From Pseudomonadota bacterium (GTDB lineage Bacteria > Desulfobacterota > Syntrophia > Syntrophales > JADFWA01), in NCBI GenBank assembly GCA_030610915.1, contig JAUWQS010000166.1, forward strand, positions 1 to 5,016: 5,016 bases of DNA, in the 5' to 3' direction. Positions 1 through 5,016 of the stretch are shown piece after piece; the stretch's first letter is position 1; every line of letters begins with the position of its first letter. The notes under the pieces were generated by a model. The model did no database searches and was not told the origin of the DNA. It saw only the letters and a list, made by a program, of their open reading frames with translations. The translations under genes and the position numbers were made by a program.

Positions 1-623
1 ACTATGACATCCGCCCTGTTCAGCGCCTTTGCCGGTTCGCGAAGGGTTCCCCTCGGCAGCAGGAAACCGTTCCCGAAGGGTCTTTTGTCATTTAAGAGGA
101 CGACGTCTATATCTCTGGATAGACCCCGGTGCTGAAAGGCATCATCCAGAATCAGGATATCGGCTTCCAGATGATCCACTGCGTATTTTCCGGTCAGGTA
201 TCTCTTTGGTCCCGTAATAACAGGCACATCGCTAACCGAGCCGGCGATGAGCACCGGTTCGTCGCCCGCTTCATCATGTCCCATAAAGATATGCCTTCCG
301 TCGGATACAACATTAACGGAATTTCTGTTTTTGCCTCCATATCCCCTGCTCAGTACGGCTGGCCTGTACCCGTGCTCTTTTAACAGATTTGCCAGCATGA
401 TAACCATCGGAGTCTTGCCTGTTCCCCCCACCGTTATGTTTCCTATGCTGATCACCTTGCATTCAATCTTCCTTGTCTTAAAAAGACCACAGTCATACAA
501 CAGATTTCTCAGACAAACAGCCCCACCATAAAGGAGAGACAGCAAGTAGAAGGAAAAGAGAAGCGGATGCATAACGTCAGGCTCGCTGTCGTCATGTAGT
601 ATGTCTATCAGCAAGCCTTTCAT
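1..623 (-). CDS. lpxK: Tetraacyldisaccharide 4'-kinase LpxK, N-terminal part (truncated by window edge)
   Basis: LpxK transfers the ATP gamma-phosphate to the 4' hydroxyl of tetraacyldisaccharide-1-phosphate, giving lipid IVA at the cytoplasmic face of the inner membrane. I translated the minus strand by hand; 207 codons are present and the C-terminal third or more lies beyond base 1. A hydrophobic segment at about residues 19-36 fits the family's N-terminal membrane helix. The family P-loop GNITVGGTGKTP is at 61-72, followed by SRGYGG (92-97), GDEP (120-123), DDAFQHR (160-166) and LPRGTLREP (189-197). Spacing from the P-loop lysine suggests that D121 and D160/D161 match the catalytic Asp and the metal-binding Asp pair known in Aquifex LpxK; this is inferred by offset, not by alignment. 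The chosen ATG (623-621) overlaps the msbA end by 32 nt and has no strong ribosome site, so translation is probably coupled. The next in-frame ATG (codon 18, 572-570) would cut close to the membrane helix and gives a shorter N-terminus than usual. Confidence 0.95.
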   Translation of the reverse strand, partial: MKGLLIDILHDDSEPDVMHPLLFSFYLLSLLYGGAVCLRNLLYDCGLFKTRKIECKVISIGNITVGGTGKTPMVIMLANLLKEHGYRPAVLSRGYGGKNRNSVNVVSDGRHIFMGHDEAGDEPVLIAGSVSDVPVITGPKRYLTGKYAVDHLEADILILDDAFQHRGLSRDIDVVLLNDKRPFGNGFLLPRGTLREPAKALNRADVI

Positions 624-2349
624 TTGAATCACCATTTTTGAACTGCAAATTGTATAACTTAAAATATTCGCCTCTTTTCTCAAGGAGTGACTCGTGGGCG
701 CCTTCTTCAACTATCTCTCCATTGACAAGAACCAGTATCCTGTCTGCGTTCCTTATGGTTGAGAGCCGGTGGGCAATTATCAGGGTTGTTCTCCCTCTCA
801 TCAGGTTCTCCAGGGCATCCTGAACCTCTATCTCCGCCTCCGTGTCGAGAGATGAGGTAGCCTCGTCTAAGATCAATATCGGAGCATCCTTAAGAAGAGC
901 CCTCGCTATAGAGATCCTCTGCCTCTCGCCACCGGAGAGCTTTGCCCCCTGTTCTCCGATGATCGTATCATATCCATCCGGCAGGCCAACAATGAAATCG
1001 TGGGCATTTGCCATCCTGGCTGCCTCTGTTATGTTAGCCTCGTCTTTACTTATATCACCGTAGGCAATATTGTTTTTAACGGTGTCATTGAAGAGTATCG
1101 TCTGCTGAGTGACAATGCCTATCTGATCTCGCAGTGATTTCATGGTGACATCACGTATATCGTGACCGTCTATGGCTATGCTTCCTCCTGCTACATCGTA
1201 GAATCTCGGTATCAGATTGACAAGGGTGGTCTTCCCGCCGCCGCTCATGCCGACAAAGGCAACTGCCTCTCCGGCTTTAATCTCAAGATTTATATTCTTT
1301 AAGGTTGGGGTATCATTATAGCTGAAAGAAACATCCTGAATCTTAATGCCGCTTGAGATCGGGGGCAGATCTATTGCGTCCTTCCTGTCCTTTATCTCGG
1401 GGGTGACGTCCATTACGCCGAAGACGCGAATGGCTGCGGCGATCCCCTGCTGGATGGTATTGTTGACGTTGGTCAGCCTTTTAATCGGCTCATAAAGCAT
1501 GATAAGAGCGGTGAGGAATGAAAAGAAGTTGCCCGGCGTCGAGACGCCTTTAATCACCTGATAACCTCCATAATATATAATCGCTGCGATCCCTATTCCC
1601 CCTAAGAACTCCATAAACGGGCTGGATATTGCATTTACGGATACGGACTTCATCGTAAGCCTGAAGAGACGCTCATTCTCTTTTCCGAACCTTTCGTTTT
1701 CGTAATCTTCCATTCCGAATGCCTTTACTATCCTGACGCCGGATATGGTTTCCTGAAGAAGGGAGGAGAAGCTTCCCATGGTGACCTGGGTGCGGGTGGC
1801 GATCTTTCTCATCTTTTTGCCGAATTTCGCTATTGGATAGATGGTAAGTGGAAAAACAACCATTGCCACAATGGCCATTTTCCAGTCTCGATAGAATACC
1901 ACAAATATAAGACAGATGATGGTGAATGAGTCTTTCATCAAACTGGTCACCGCCACCGACACCGCCCCCCGAATAAAGCCTACATCGTTGGTTATCCGTG
2001 ACATGAGTGTGCCGGTTGGATTTCTGGCAAAAAACGAAAGCGCCTGTCTTTGTATGTGACTGTAGAGTTGGCTTCTAAGGTCCGTTACTACCCGGTGCCC
2101 GATATAGTTCATCAGGACTTTCTGGCCATAGCTGCATGCCCCTTTCAGCAGATATATAACAATTATCGCTATCGGTATCAGCCTTAACATATCGGCGTTT
2201 TTTTTCAGGAATATCTCGTCGAGGGCGGGTTTGACAAGAAAGGCGGTGGCGGAGGTTGCTACCCCAACAATGAGCATGCAAAGCGTTGCCAGGACAAACT
2301 TGAGTACATGCGGTCTTGCGAGCCTTAAGAGACGTTTATATATGTTCAT
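592..2349 (-). CDS. msbA: Lipid A export ATP-binding/permease protein MsbA (type I ABC exporter half-transporter)
   Basis: This inner-membrane homodimeric exporter flips lipid A-core from the cytoplasmic to the periplasmic leaflet using ATP. The 585-residue length is normal for the family. The N-terminal transmembrane domain has six likely helices (about 15-38, 56-73, 137-153, 157-175, 247-268 and 273-289). The nucleotide-binding domain is complete: Walker A GMSGGGKTT (367-375), Q-loop at Q415/Q416, signature LSGGERQR (471-478), Walker B ILILDE (491-496), D-loop SSLD, and H-loop histidine H527 in IIAHRLST. The assignment to MsbA rather than a drug or peptide exporter rests on overall similarity plus position between lpxB and lpxK. 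The ATG at 2349-2347 gives MNIYKRLLRLARPH, a typical start. No good Shine-Dalgarno is seen just upstream; a small hairpin (2357-2369) lies there instead. The last 15 or so residues, after YNLQF, form a polar tail whose coding sequence overlaps lpxK. Confidence 0.95.
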   Translation of the reverse strand: MNIYKRLLRLARPHVLKFVLATLCMLIVGVATSATAFLVKPALDEIFLKKNADMLRLIPIAIIVIYLLKGACSYGQKVLMNYIGHRVVTDLRSQLYSHIQRQALSFFARNPTGTLMSRITNDVGFIRGAVSVAVTSLMKDSFTIICLIFVVFYRDWKMAIVAMVVFPLTIYPIAKFGKKMRKIATRTQVTMGSFSSLLQETISGVRIVKAFGMEDYENERFGKENERLFRLTMKSVSVNAISSPFMEFLGGIGIAAIIYYGGYQVIKGVSTPGNFFSFLTALIMLYEPIKRLTNVNNTIQQGIAAAIRVFGVMDVTPEIKDRKDAIDLPPISSGIKIQDVSFSYNDTPTLKNINLEIKAGEAVAFVGMSGGGKTTLVNLIPRFYDVAGGSIAIDGHDIRDVTMKSLRDQIGIVTQQTILFNDTVKNNIAYGDISKDEANITEAARMANAHDFIVGLPDGYDTIIGEQGAKLSGGERQRISIARALLKDAPILILDEATSSLDTEAEIEVQDALENLMRGRTTLIIAHRLSTIRNADRILVLVNGEIVEEGAHESLLEKRGEYFKLYNLQFKNGDSNERLADRHTT

Positions 2350-2356
2350 GGTTTAC

Positions 2357-2369
2357 CGTTCGCTGAACG
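2357..2369 (-). other. Short hairpin just upstream of the msbA start
   Basis: CGTTC (2357-2361) and GAACG (2365-2369) form a 5-bp stem with a 3-nt loop, 7 nt before the msbA ATG and overlapping the outer end of the left inverted repeat. It occupies the place where a Shine-Dalgarno would be expected; the only purine-rich bases near the ATG (GAACGG) are partly inside its stem. A regulatory role is inferred and weak. Confidence 0.25.
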
Positions 2370-2394
2370 TTGAAATTAGAAATTGGAAATTTGG
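2365..2394 (+). repeat. Inverted repeat, left copy (downstream of four-helix-bundle gene)
   Basis: This 30-bp sequence begins GAACGTTGAAATTAG and ends GGAAATTTGG. It matches the reverse complement of 2816-2845 at 25 of 30 positions without gaps, by direct base-by-base comparison. It starts 3 nt past the stop codon of the four-helix-bundle gene and ends 15 nt before the msbA ATG. Confidence 0.75.
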
Positions 2395-2397
2395 CCT

Positions 2398-2751
2398 TCA
2401 TGTTTTTGTACTGTTGATGAACGCATTCAATTTTGGGCCGAGTTTTTCAACTATTGCTTTGTATTCTGTCGCGTTTGACTCAGATAAAACTTTTCTTCTG
2501 ATAAGTTTTCGTAACCATGATTTGGTTTCTTCAAATGAACCTCTTGAATATAGATAGAACTTTTTCCTGTCAGCGGGAGTATATCGACCATACCCTTCTG
2601 CTATATTTGCAGCTATGCTGTCAGATGATCGTATTATCTGATAGCCCACGGTGTTCTGGACCTTTTTGTTCCACTTATCAAAGTCGTGCCAGATCATATC
2701 TGATAACGCTTCTGCCAGTTTGTAAACATCCAACTCGTAAACTCGTTTCAT
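2398..2751 (-). CDS. Four-helix-bundle protein, S23 / 23S rRNA intervening-sequence family
   Basis: This 117-residue protein belongs to the four-helix-bundle family first found in 23S rRNA intervening sequences and related to the Avd accessory protein of diversity-generating retroelements. The family core is clear: ELDVYKLAEALSD near the N-terminus, SDSIAANIAEGYGRY at 43-57, then RKKFYLYSRGSFEETKSWL (62-80). Likely helices are at about 5-27, 32-54, 59-86 and 91-113. No catalytic motif is seen and the function of stand-alone members is unknown. Members form oligomers and may bind nucleic acid; that is family knowledge, not visible here. It reads with the lpx operon but looks foreign: it separates otherwise tightly packed genes, is AT-rich (88 of 240 bases G or C across 2401-2640), and is bracketed by inverted repeats. 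The ATG at 2751 directly follows a palindrome whose AGGCAGGG would be a Shine-Dalgarno set unusually close. An internal Met19 is an unlikely start because it would remove much of helix 1. Confidence 0.9.
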   Translation of the reverse strand: MKRVYELDVYKLAEALSDMIWHDFDKWNKKVQNTVGYQIIRSSDSIAANIAEGYGRYTPADRKKFYLYSRGSFEETKSWLRKLIRRKVLSESNATEYKAIVEKLGPKLNAFINSTKT

Positions 2752-2752
2752 C

Positions 2753-2809
2753 CCTGCCTGTGCGTGCCCCTGTCTGCCATGCCGGAACAGGCGGGCGCAC
2801 GCAGACAGG
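2753..2809. repeat. GC-rich imperfect palindrome abutting the four-helix-bundle start codon
   Basis: The arms pair as CCTG (2753-2756) with CAGG (2806-2809), CTG with CAG, CGTGC (2763-2767) with GCACG (2797-2801), and CCTGT (2769-2773) with ACAGG (2787-2791), with small mismatches and bulges and a loop of about 13 nt. CCTGTCTGC at 2769-2777 also recurs as its exact reverse complement at 2801-2809, so alternative folds exist. It resembles dispersed REP-like palindromes. In the transcript it would hold the putative Shine-Dalgarno of the downstream gene in its stem. Confidence 0.6.
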
Positions 2810-2815
2810 TCTCCC

Positions 2816-2845
2816 CCAAATTTCTACTTTCCAATTTCAAGTTTC
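2816..2845 (-). repeat. Inverted repeat, right copy (upstream of four-helix-bundle gene)
   Basis: On the minus strand this 30-bp copy begins GAAACTTGAAATTGG and ends AGAAATTTGG, mirroring 2365-2394 with five mismatches. It lies 15 nt beyond the lpxB stop codon, so the two copies sit symmetrically, each 15 nt from the neighbouring lipid A gene. Confidence 0.75.
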
Positions 2846-2861
2846 AAGCCGTGTTCGGCTT
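2846..2861 (-). other. Short hairpin at the lpxB stop codon
   Basis: AAGCCG (2846-2851) and CGGCTT (2856-2861) form a 6-bp stem with a 4-nt loop, starting at the last base of the lpxB stop codon. It lacks a T tract after it on the minus strand, so it is not a convincing intrinsic terminator. It may be a remnant of the original lpxB-msbA spacer, an mRNA end-stabilising structure, or chance. Confidence 0.3.
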
Positions 2862-4066
2862 TATAACATCATCTCATATGCCAGCTTGGCCGCCCTTTCG
2901 GCCGCGCCGGGACTGCCCAGTTTTCTTCTTACCCTGGATAGATCATGTTTTATTTTGTCCATTCTCGAATTATCCGTAAGTATGTTATGAATCTCCTCCG
3001 CCATATTTACAGGTGTAGCTTCACCCTGTATAAACTCCGGAACGATTGTCCTTCCCGCAATTATATTGACCAGACCGATATTGTCCACCTTAATGAACTT
3101 CTTGCCTATATAATAAGAAAGGAAGGAAATCTTGTATATGATAATCATCGGCGTTTCCAGCAGAGCGGTCTCCAGAGTGGCCGTCCCGGAGGCAACCATG
3201 GCAATGTCCGACACGCCGATTACATCGTAAATATCGTTACTTACAACCCTGATTTCTACGGGATACCGGTCAATTATCTTTGTCACAAAGTCAACCTCTA
3301 TTGTATCGGCCAGGGGCAGCACAAACTGAATCGGGGCAAGTTTTCCGCTGAGAATCTCAGCCGCTTCCAGCATCTTCGGAAGAAGCTTCTTAACCTCGTT
3401 TTTCCTGCTTCCCGGGAGAATTCCTACCGTCGTAAATCCATCTTTTAGTCCAAATCTTTCCAATGCCTCTTCCCTCGAATATCTCTTCCTTACTACATCG
3501 AGAAGGGGATGTCCGACAAAGCTGACCTCTAATTTAGACTTATCATATACCTGTGCCTCAAAGGGAAGAATAACCGCCATCCTGTCAACAACTCTCTCGA
3601 TTTTCCTGACCCTCTTTTTTCTCCATGCCCATACCTGAGGGCTTATGTAGTAAAAAACCTTGACCCCGTTTTTTTTGGCCGCCCTGGCAAGCGGCAGGTT
3701 AAAGTCGGGATAATCGATCAGTATCAGAAGATCGGGTCTTGATTCACGCAGGGATCTTTTAAGCAAACCCATAACATTCAATATAAACCTGAGCTTAAAG
3801 ATGACTTCCGTAAGCCCGACAACCGCCATATCGGATGAATTAGCAATAAGCCTGGTCCCTGTCTCCTCTAATTTTCTCCCCCCGATTCCATAAAATCTGA
3901 CAGAAGGATCTATACGCTGAATTGCCCTTATCAGATTGGAACCGTGCAGGTCTCCGGACGCCTCTCCCGCAACGATCATCACATTTTTTGATTTGTCATT
4001 TACCTCGCAAGGCAAGGCAGGGGGGTGTTTGTCAGGAAGGATTTTAAACCGGCTTTCTTGTATCAT
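2861..4066 (-). CDS. lpxB: Lipid-A-disaccharide synthase LpxB (GT19)
   Basis: LpxB condenses UDP-2,3-diacylglucosamine with lipid X to form tetraacyldisaccharide-1-phosphate, releasing UDP; it is a peripheral inner-membrane glycosyltransferase. The 401 residues carry the family landmarks in order: VAGEASGDLHG (32-42), FYGIGGRKLEETG (58-70), LIDYPDFNLPLARAA (116-130, with the conserved Asp-rich motif), YYISPQVWAWRKKR (139-152), LPFE (167-170), FVGHPLLD (183-190), LPGSRKNEV (217-225), the donor-binding ASGTATLETAL (292-302), and DNIGLVNIIAGRTIVPEF (328-345). The ATG (4066-4064) overlaps the stop of the upstream oxidoreductase as ATGA, so coupled translation is likely. This start leaves about 20 more residues before VAGE than in E. 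coli LpxB; a TTG at codon 18 (4015-4013) would give a more usual length, so the start is less sure than the identity. The reading frame is intact, ending at TAA (2863-2861), 109 nt before the four-helix-bundle gene. Confidence 0.97.
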   Translation of the reverse strand: MIQESRFKILPDKHPPALPCEVNDKSKNVMIVAGEASGDLHGSNLIRAIQRIDPSVRFYGIGGRKLEETGTRLIANSSDMAVVGLTEVIFKLRFILNVMGLLKRSLRESRPDLLILIDYPDFNLPLARAAKKNGVKVFYYISPQVWAWRKKRVRKIERVVDRMAVILPFEAQVYDKSKLEVSFVGHPLLDVVRKRYSREEALERFGLKDGFTTVGILPGSRKNEVKKLLPKMLEAAEILSGKLAPIQFVLPLADTIEVDFVTKIIDRYPVEIRVVSNDIYDVIGVSDIAMVASGTATLETALLETPMIIIYKISFLSYYIGKKFIKVDNIGLVNIIAGRTIVPEFIQGEATPVNMAEEIHNILTDNSRMDKIKHDLSRVRRKLGSPGAAERAAKLAYEMML

Positions 4067-5001
4067 TGGATACCGATTTTCATCTTCTCAATAATGTGGA
4101 GCGCCAATTTCAGTGACTCCCTCCCATCATTGCCGGAAACTAATGGCGGAGCCCTCCTGGTGACGGAGTCAAGGAAAGATATTACCTCCTCCTCCAATGG
4201 GTCCTCTTTTTTTACCTCCACATTGTTCCGGACTATCTCTATCCCGCCTTCGGAAACACTCTTCCTGCCAAGCGAGATCAGTTCCCTCTTTCCATAGTCG
4301 ACGGAATGATACCCTTCAACCCCAAAAAACCTTATCTTCTGCATTTTTTTATTTGTTATCCGGCTTGCGGTAATGTTGGCCACGCAACCGCTCTCGAAGG
4401 TAATCCTGGCGTTGGCGATATCAACCTTGTTCGATAGAACGGATACACCGACCGCTTCTACATCCATTACAGGGGATTTTACAAAATGAAGTATTATATC
4501 AAGGTCGTGAATCATCAGATCCAGGATTACGTCAACATCCGTCCCACGGCTCCCAAAGGGGTGAAGACGATGAGCCTCAATAAAAAGAGGCGCTCTTGTA
4601 ACCTTTTCCAGGGCGACTATGGCGGGATTGAATCTTTCAATAAATCCTATCTGAAGTTTCGCGCCCTTCTCATCAGAAATTGCGACAAGCTCATCGGCCT
4701 CCCTGAGGGTTGCCGTCATGGGCTTTTCAAGAAGGACATCAACTCCCGATTCAAGAAAGTCTTTTGCGATTTTATGATGCAACCCGGTCGGGACGGCGAT
4801 ACTTACCGCGTCAACCTTTCCTGCAAGGTCACGGTGGTCGAACATGGCATCGCAGTCGTATTTTTCTGCGGCTAAAAGCGCGGATTTTTTAACCACGTCA
4901 ACCACACCAATAACTTCGCAGTTTGCCAGTTTTTGATATTTTTGCAGATGGTAGTTCCCGAGATGTCCCGTTCCCACCACGCGCTCTCTTATTTTCTTCA
5001 T
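4063..5001 (-). CDS. Gfo/Idh/MocA-family NAD(P)-dependent oxidoreductase in lipid A operon (GnnA-like candidate)
   Basis: This is a complete 312-residue Gfo/Idh/MocA oxidoreductase. The Rossmann motif GTGHLG is at 10-15, the conserved EKP that contacts nicotinamide and catalytic site is at 92-94 in LLEKPMTATLREADEL, and GFIERFNPA is at 119-127. DLMIHDLDI (161-169) is the usual substrate-side D-x-x-x-H-D motif, with H165 the likely active-site histidine. The rest is the C-terminal alpha/beta domain. The family acts on sugars or sugar nucleotides. Its coupling to lpxB (ATGA overlap) points to lipid A or another envelope sugar pathway. In Acidithiobacillus ferrooxidans the gnnA gene, whose product oxidises the UDP-GlcNAc 3-hydroxyl, lies with gnnB between lpxA and lpxB, so GnnA is the leading candidate. 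However, uncharacterised members also occur beside lpxB without gnnB, so no symbol is given. The start is set by ATG 5001-4999 with a ribosome site just upstream. Confidence 0.9.
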   Translation of the reverse strand: MKKIRERVVGTGHLGNYHLQKYQKLANCEVIGVVDVVKKSALLAAEKYDCDAMFDHRDLAGKVDAVSIAVPTGLHHKIAKDFLESGVDVLLEKPMTATLREADELVAISDEKGAKLQIGFIERFNPAIVALEKVTRAPLFIEAHRLHPFGSRGTDVDVILDLMIHDLDIILHFVKSPVMDVEAVGVSVLSNKVDIANARITFESGCVANITASRITNKKMQKIRFFGVEGYHSVDYGKRELISLGRKSVSEGGIEIVRNNVEVKKEDPLEEEVISFLDSVTRRAPPLVSGNDGRESLKLALHIIEKMKIGIQ

Positions 5002-5004
5002 CTG

Positions 5005-5011
5005 TCCCTTT
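5005..5011 (-). promoter_or_regulatory. Ribosome binding site of the oxidoreductase gene
   Basis: On the minus strand the sequence AAAGGGA ends 3 nt before the ATG at 5001. It is the clearest Shine-Dalgarno-like match before any gene in the window and supports that start. The spacing is a little short, so strength is uncertain. Confidence 0.6.
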
Positions 5012-5016
5012 GTTTC

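Larger units (their letters stand above)
2365..2845 (-). mobile_element. Putative 481-bp inserted cassette carrying the four-helix-bundle gene
   Basis: The block between lpxB and msbA has a compact plan, read in the minus direction: inverted repeat (2845-2816), 6 nt, GC-rich palindrome (2809-2753), 1 nt, the four-helix-bundle reading frame (2751-2398), 3 nt, inverted repeat (2394-2365). What is seen is the paired 30-bp ends, the AT-rich cargo gene, and the disruption of an otherwise overlapping gene train. That it moved as a unit is inference. There is no transposase or recombinase, so any movement would need enzymes supplied elsewhere. No clean target-site duplication is present; the outer flanks share only a loose CCG..TTCG.CT similarity (2356-2364 and 2849-2860). 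An alternative is an old insertion whose ends are chance or recurrent AT-rich spacer sequence. Confidence 0.45.

Noticed and set aside
29..531. Three overlapping plus-strand open frames at the left end
   Set aside because: All are antisense to the hand-translated lpxK frame, which has P-loop and DDAFQH motifs.
2198..2205. A8 runs followed by C in msbA and lpxB (also 3669-3676), matching the A-AAA-AAC slippery heptamer in frame
   Set aside because: Both encode Lys-Lys-Asn in intact frames, and I saw no evidence that a -1 shift yields a meaningful product; ordinary lysine codons explain them.
2888..2903. GGCCG/CGGCC hairpin near the 3' end of lpxB
   Set aside because: It lies within codons for the conserved alanine-rich C-terminus and has no T tract, so it is explained by coding sequence.
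2517..2990. Plus-strand open frame of 157 codons spanning the four-helix-bundle gene, palindrome and lpxB end
   Set aside because: Its sequence is low in recognisable features and antisense to a clear family member; the frame crosses an intergenic palindrome, as a chance open frame would.
2945..3448. Plus-strand open frame of 167 codons
   Set aside because: It lies antisense inside lpxB, whose minus-strand frame carries every family motif; the plus-strand translation shows no recognisable domain.
4486..4875. Plus-strand open frame of 129 codons inside the oxidoreductase gene
   Set aside because: Antisense shadow of a complete Gfo/Idh/MocA coding region; no domain seen.

Overview
The window is a stretch of a lipid A (LPS core anchor) biosynthesis operon from a Gram-negative, outer-membrane-bearing bacterium. 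All genes read on the minus strand, so transcription enters at the right edge and leaves at the left edge. In transcription order they are a Gfo/Idh/MocA-family sugar-nucleotide oxidoreductase (5001-4063), lpxB (4066-2861), a small stand-alone four-helix-bundle (S23/23S-IVS-type) protein (2751-2398), msbA (2349-592), and the first 207 codons of lpxK, which runs off the left edge (623-1). The oxidoreductase-lpxB-msbA-lpxK order and intermediate GC resemble lpx clusters of Desulfobacterota/Nitrospirota-like bacteria. That placement is an impression from gene order, not a taxonomic result.

The core genes are tightly packed. The oxidoreductase and lpxB share a 4-nt ATGA junction, and msbA and lpxK overlap by 32 nt in different frames. 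Functionally, LpxB joins lipid X to UDP-diacylglucosamine to make the tetraacyl disaccharide. LpxK phosphorylates it at the 4' position to give lipid IVA. MsbA flips the finished lipid A-core across the inner membrane. The oxidoreductase may belong to the same pathway: a Gfo/Idh/MocA enzyme next to lpxB recalls GnnA, which with the aminotransferase GnnB makes the 3-amino sugar donor for amide-linked lipid A. GnnB is not in view, so this is open.

The one break in this compact layout is about 0.5 kb between lpxB and msbA. It holds the four-helix-bundle gene, which is markedly AT-richer than its neighbours (about 37% GC over 240 hand-counted bases, against 48-58% in three sampled 60-base lines of msbA and lpxB). 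It is bracketed by a pair of 30-bp inverted repeats matching at 25 of 30 positions without gaps (2365-2394 and 2816-2845). A GC-rich imperfect palindrome (2753-2809) sits between the right repeat and the start codon, with one base to spare. The whole 481-bp block looks like a compact cassette inserted into the operon, with no transposase of its own. This is the most interesting part of the window.

No rRNA, tRNA, CRISPR array, convincing promoter or intrinsic terminator is visible, and no gene-free stretch exceeds 300 bases. Plus-strand open frames are antisense shadows of these genes.
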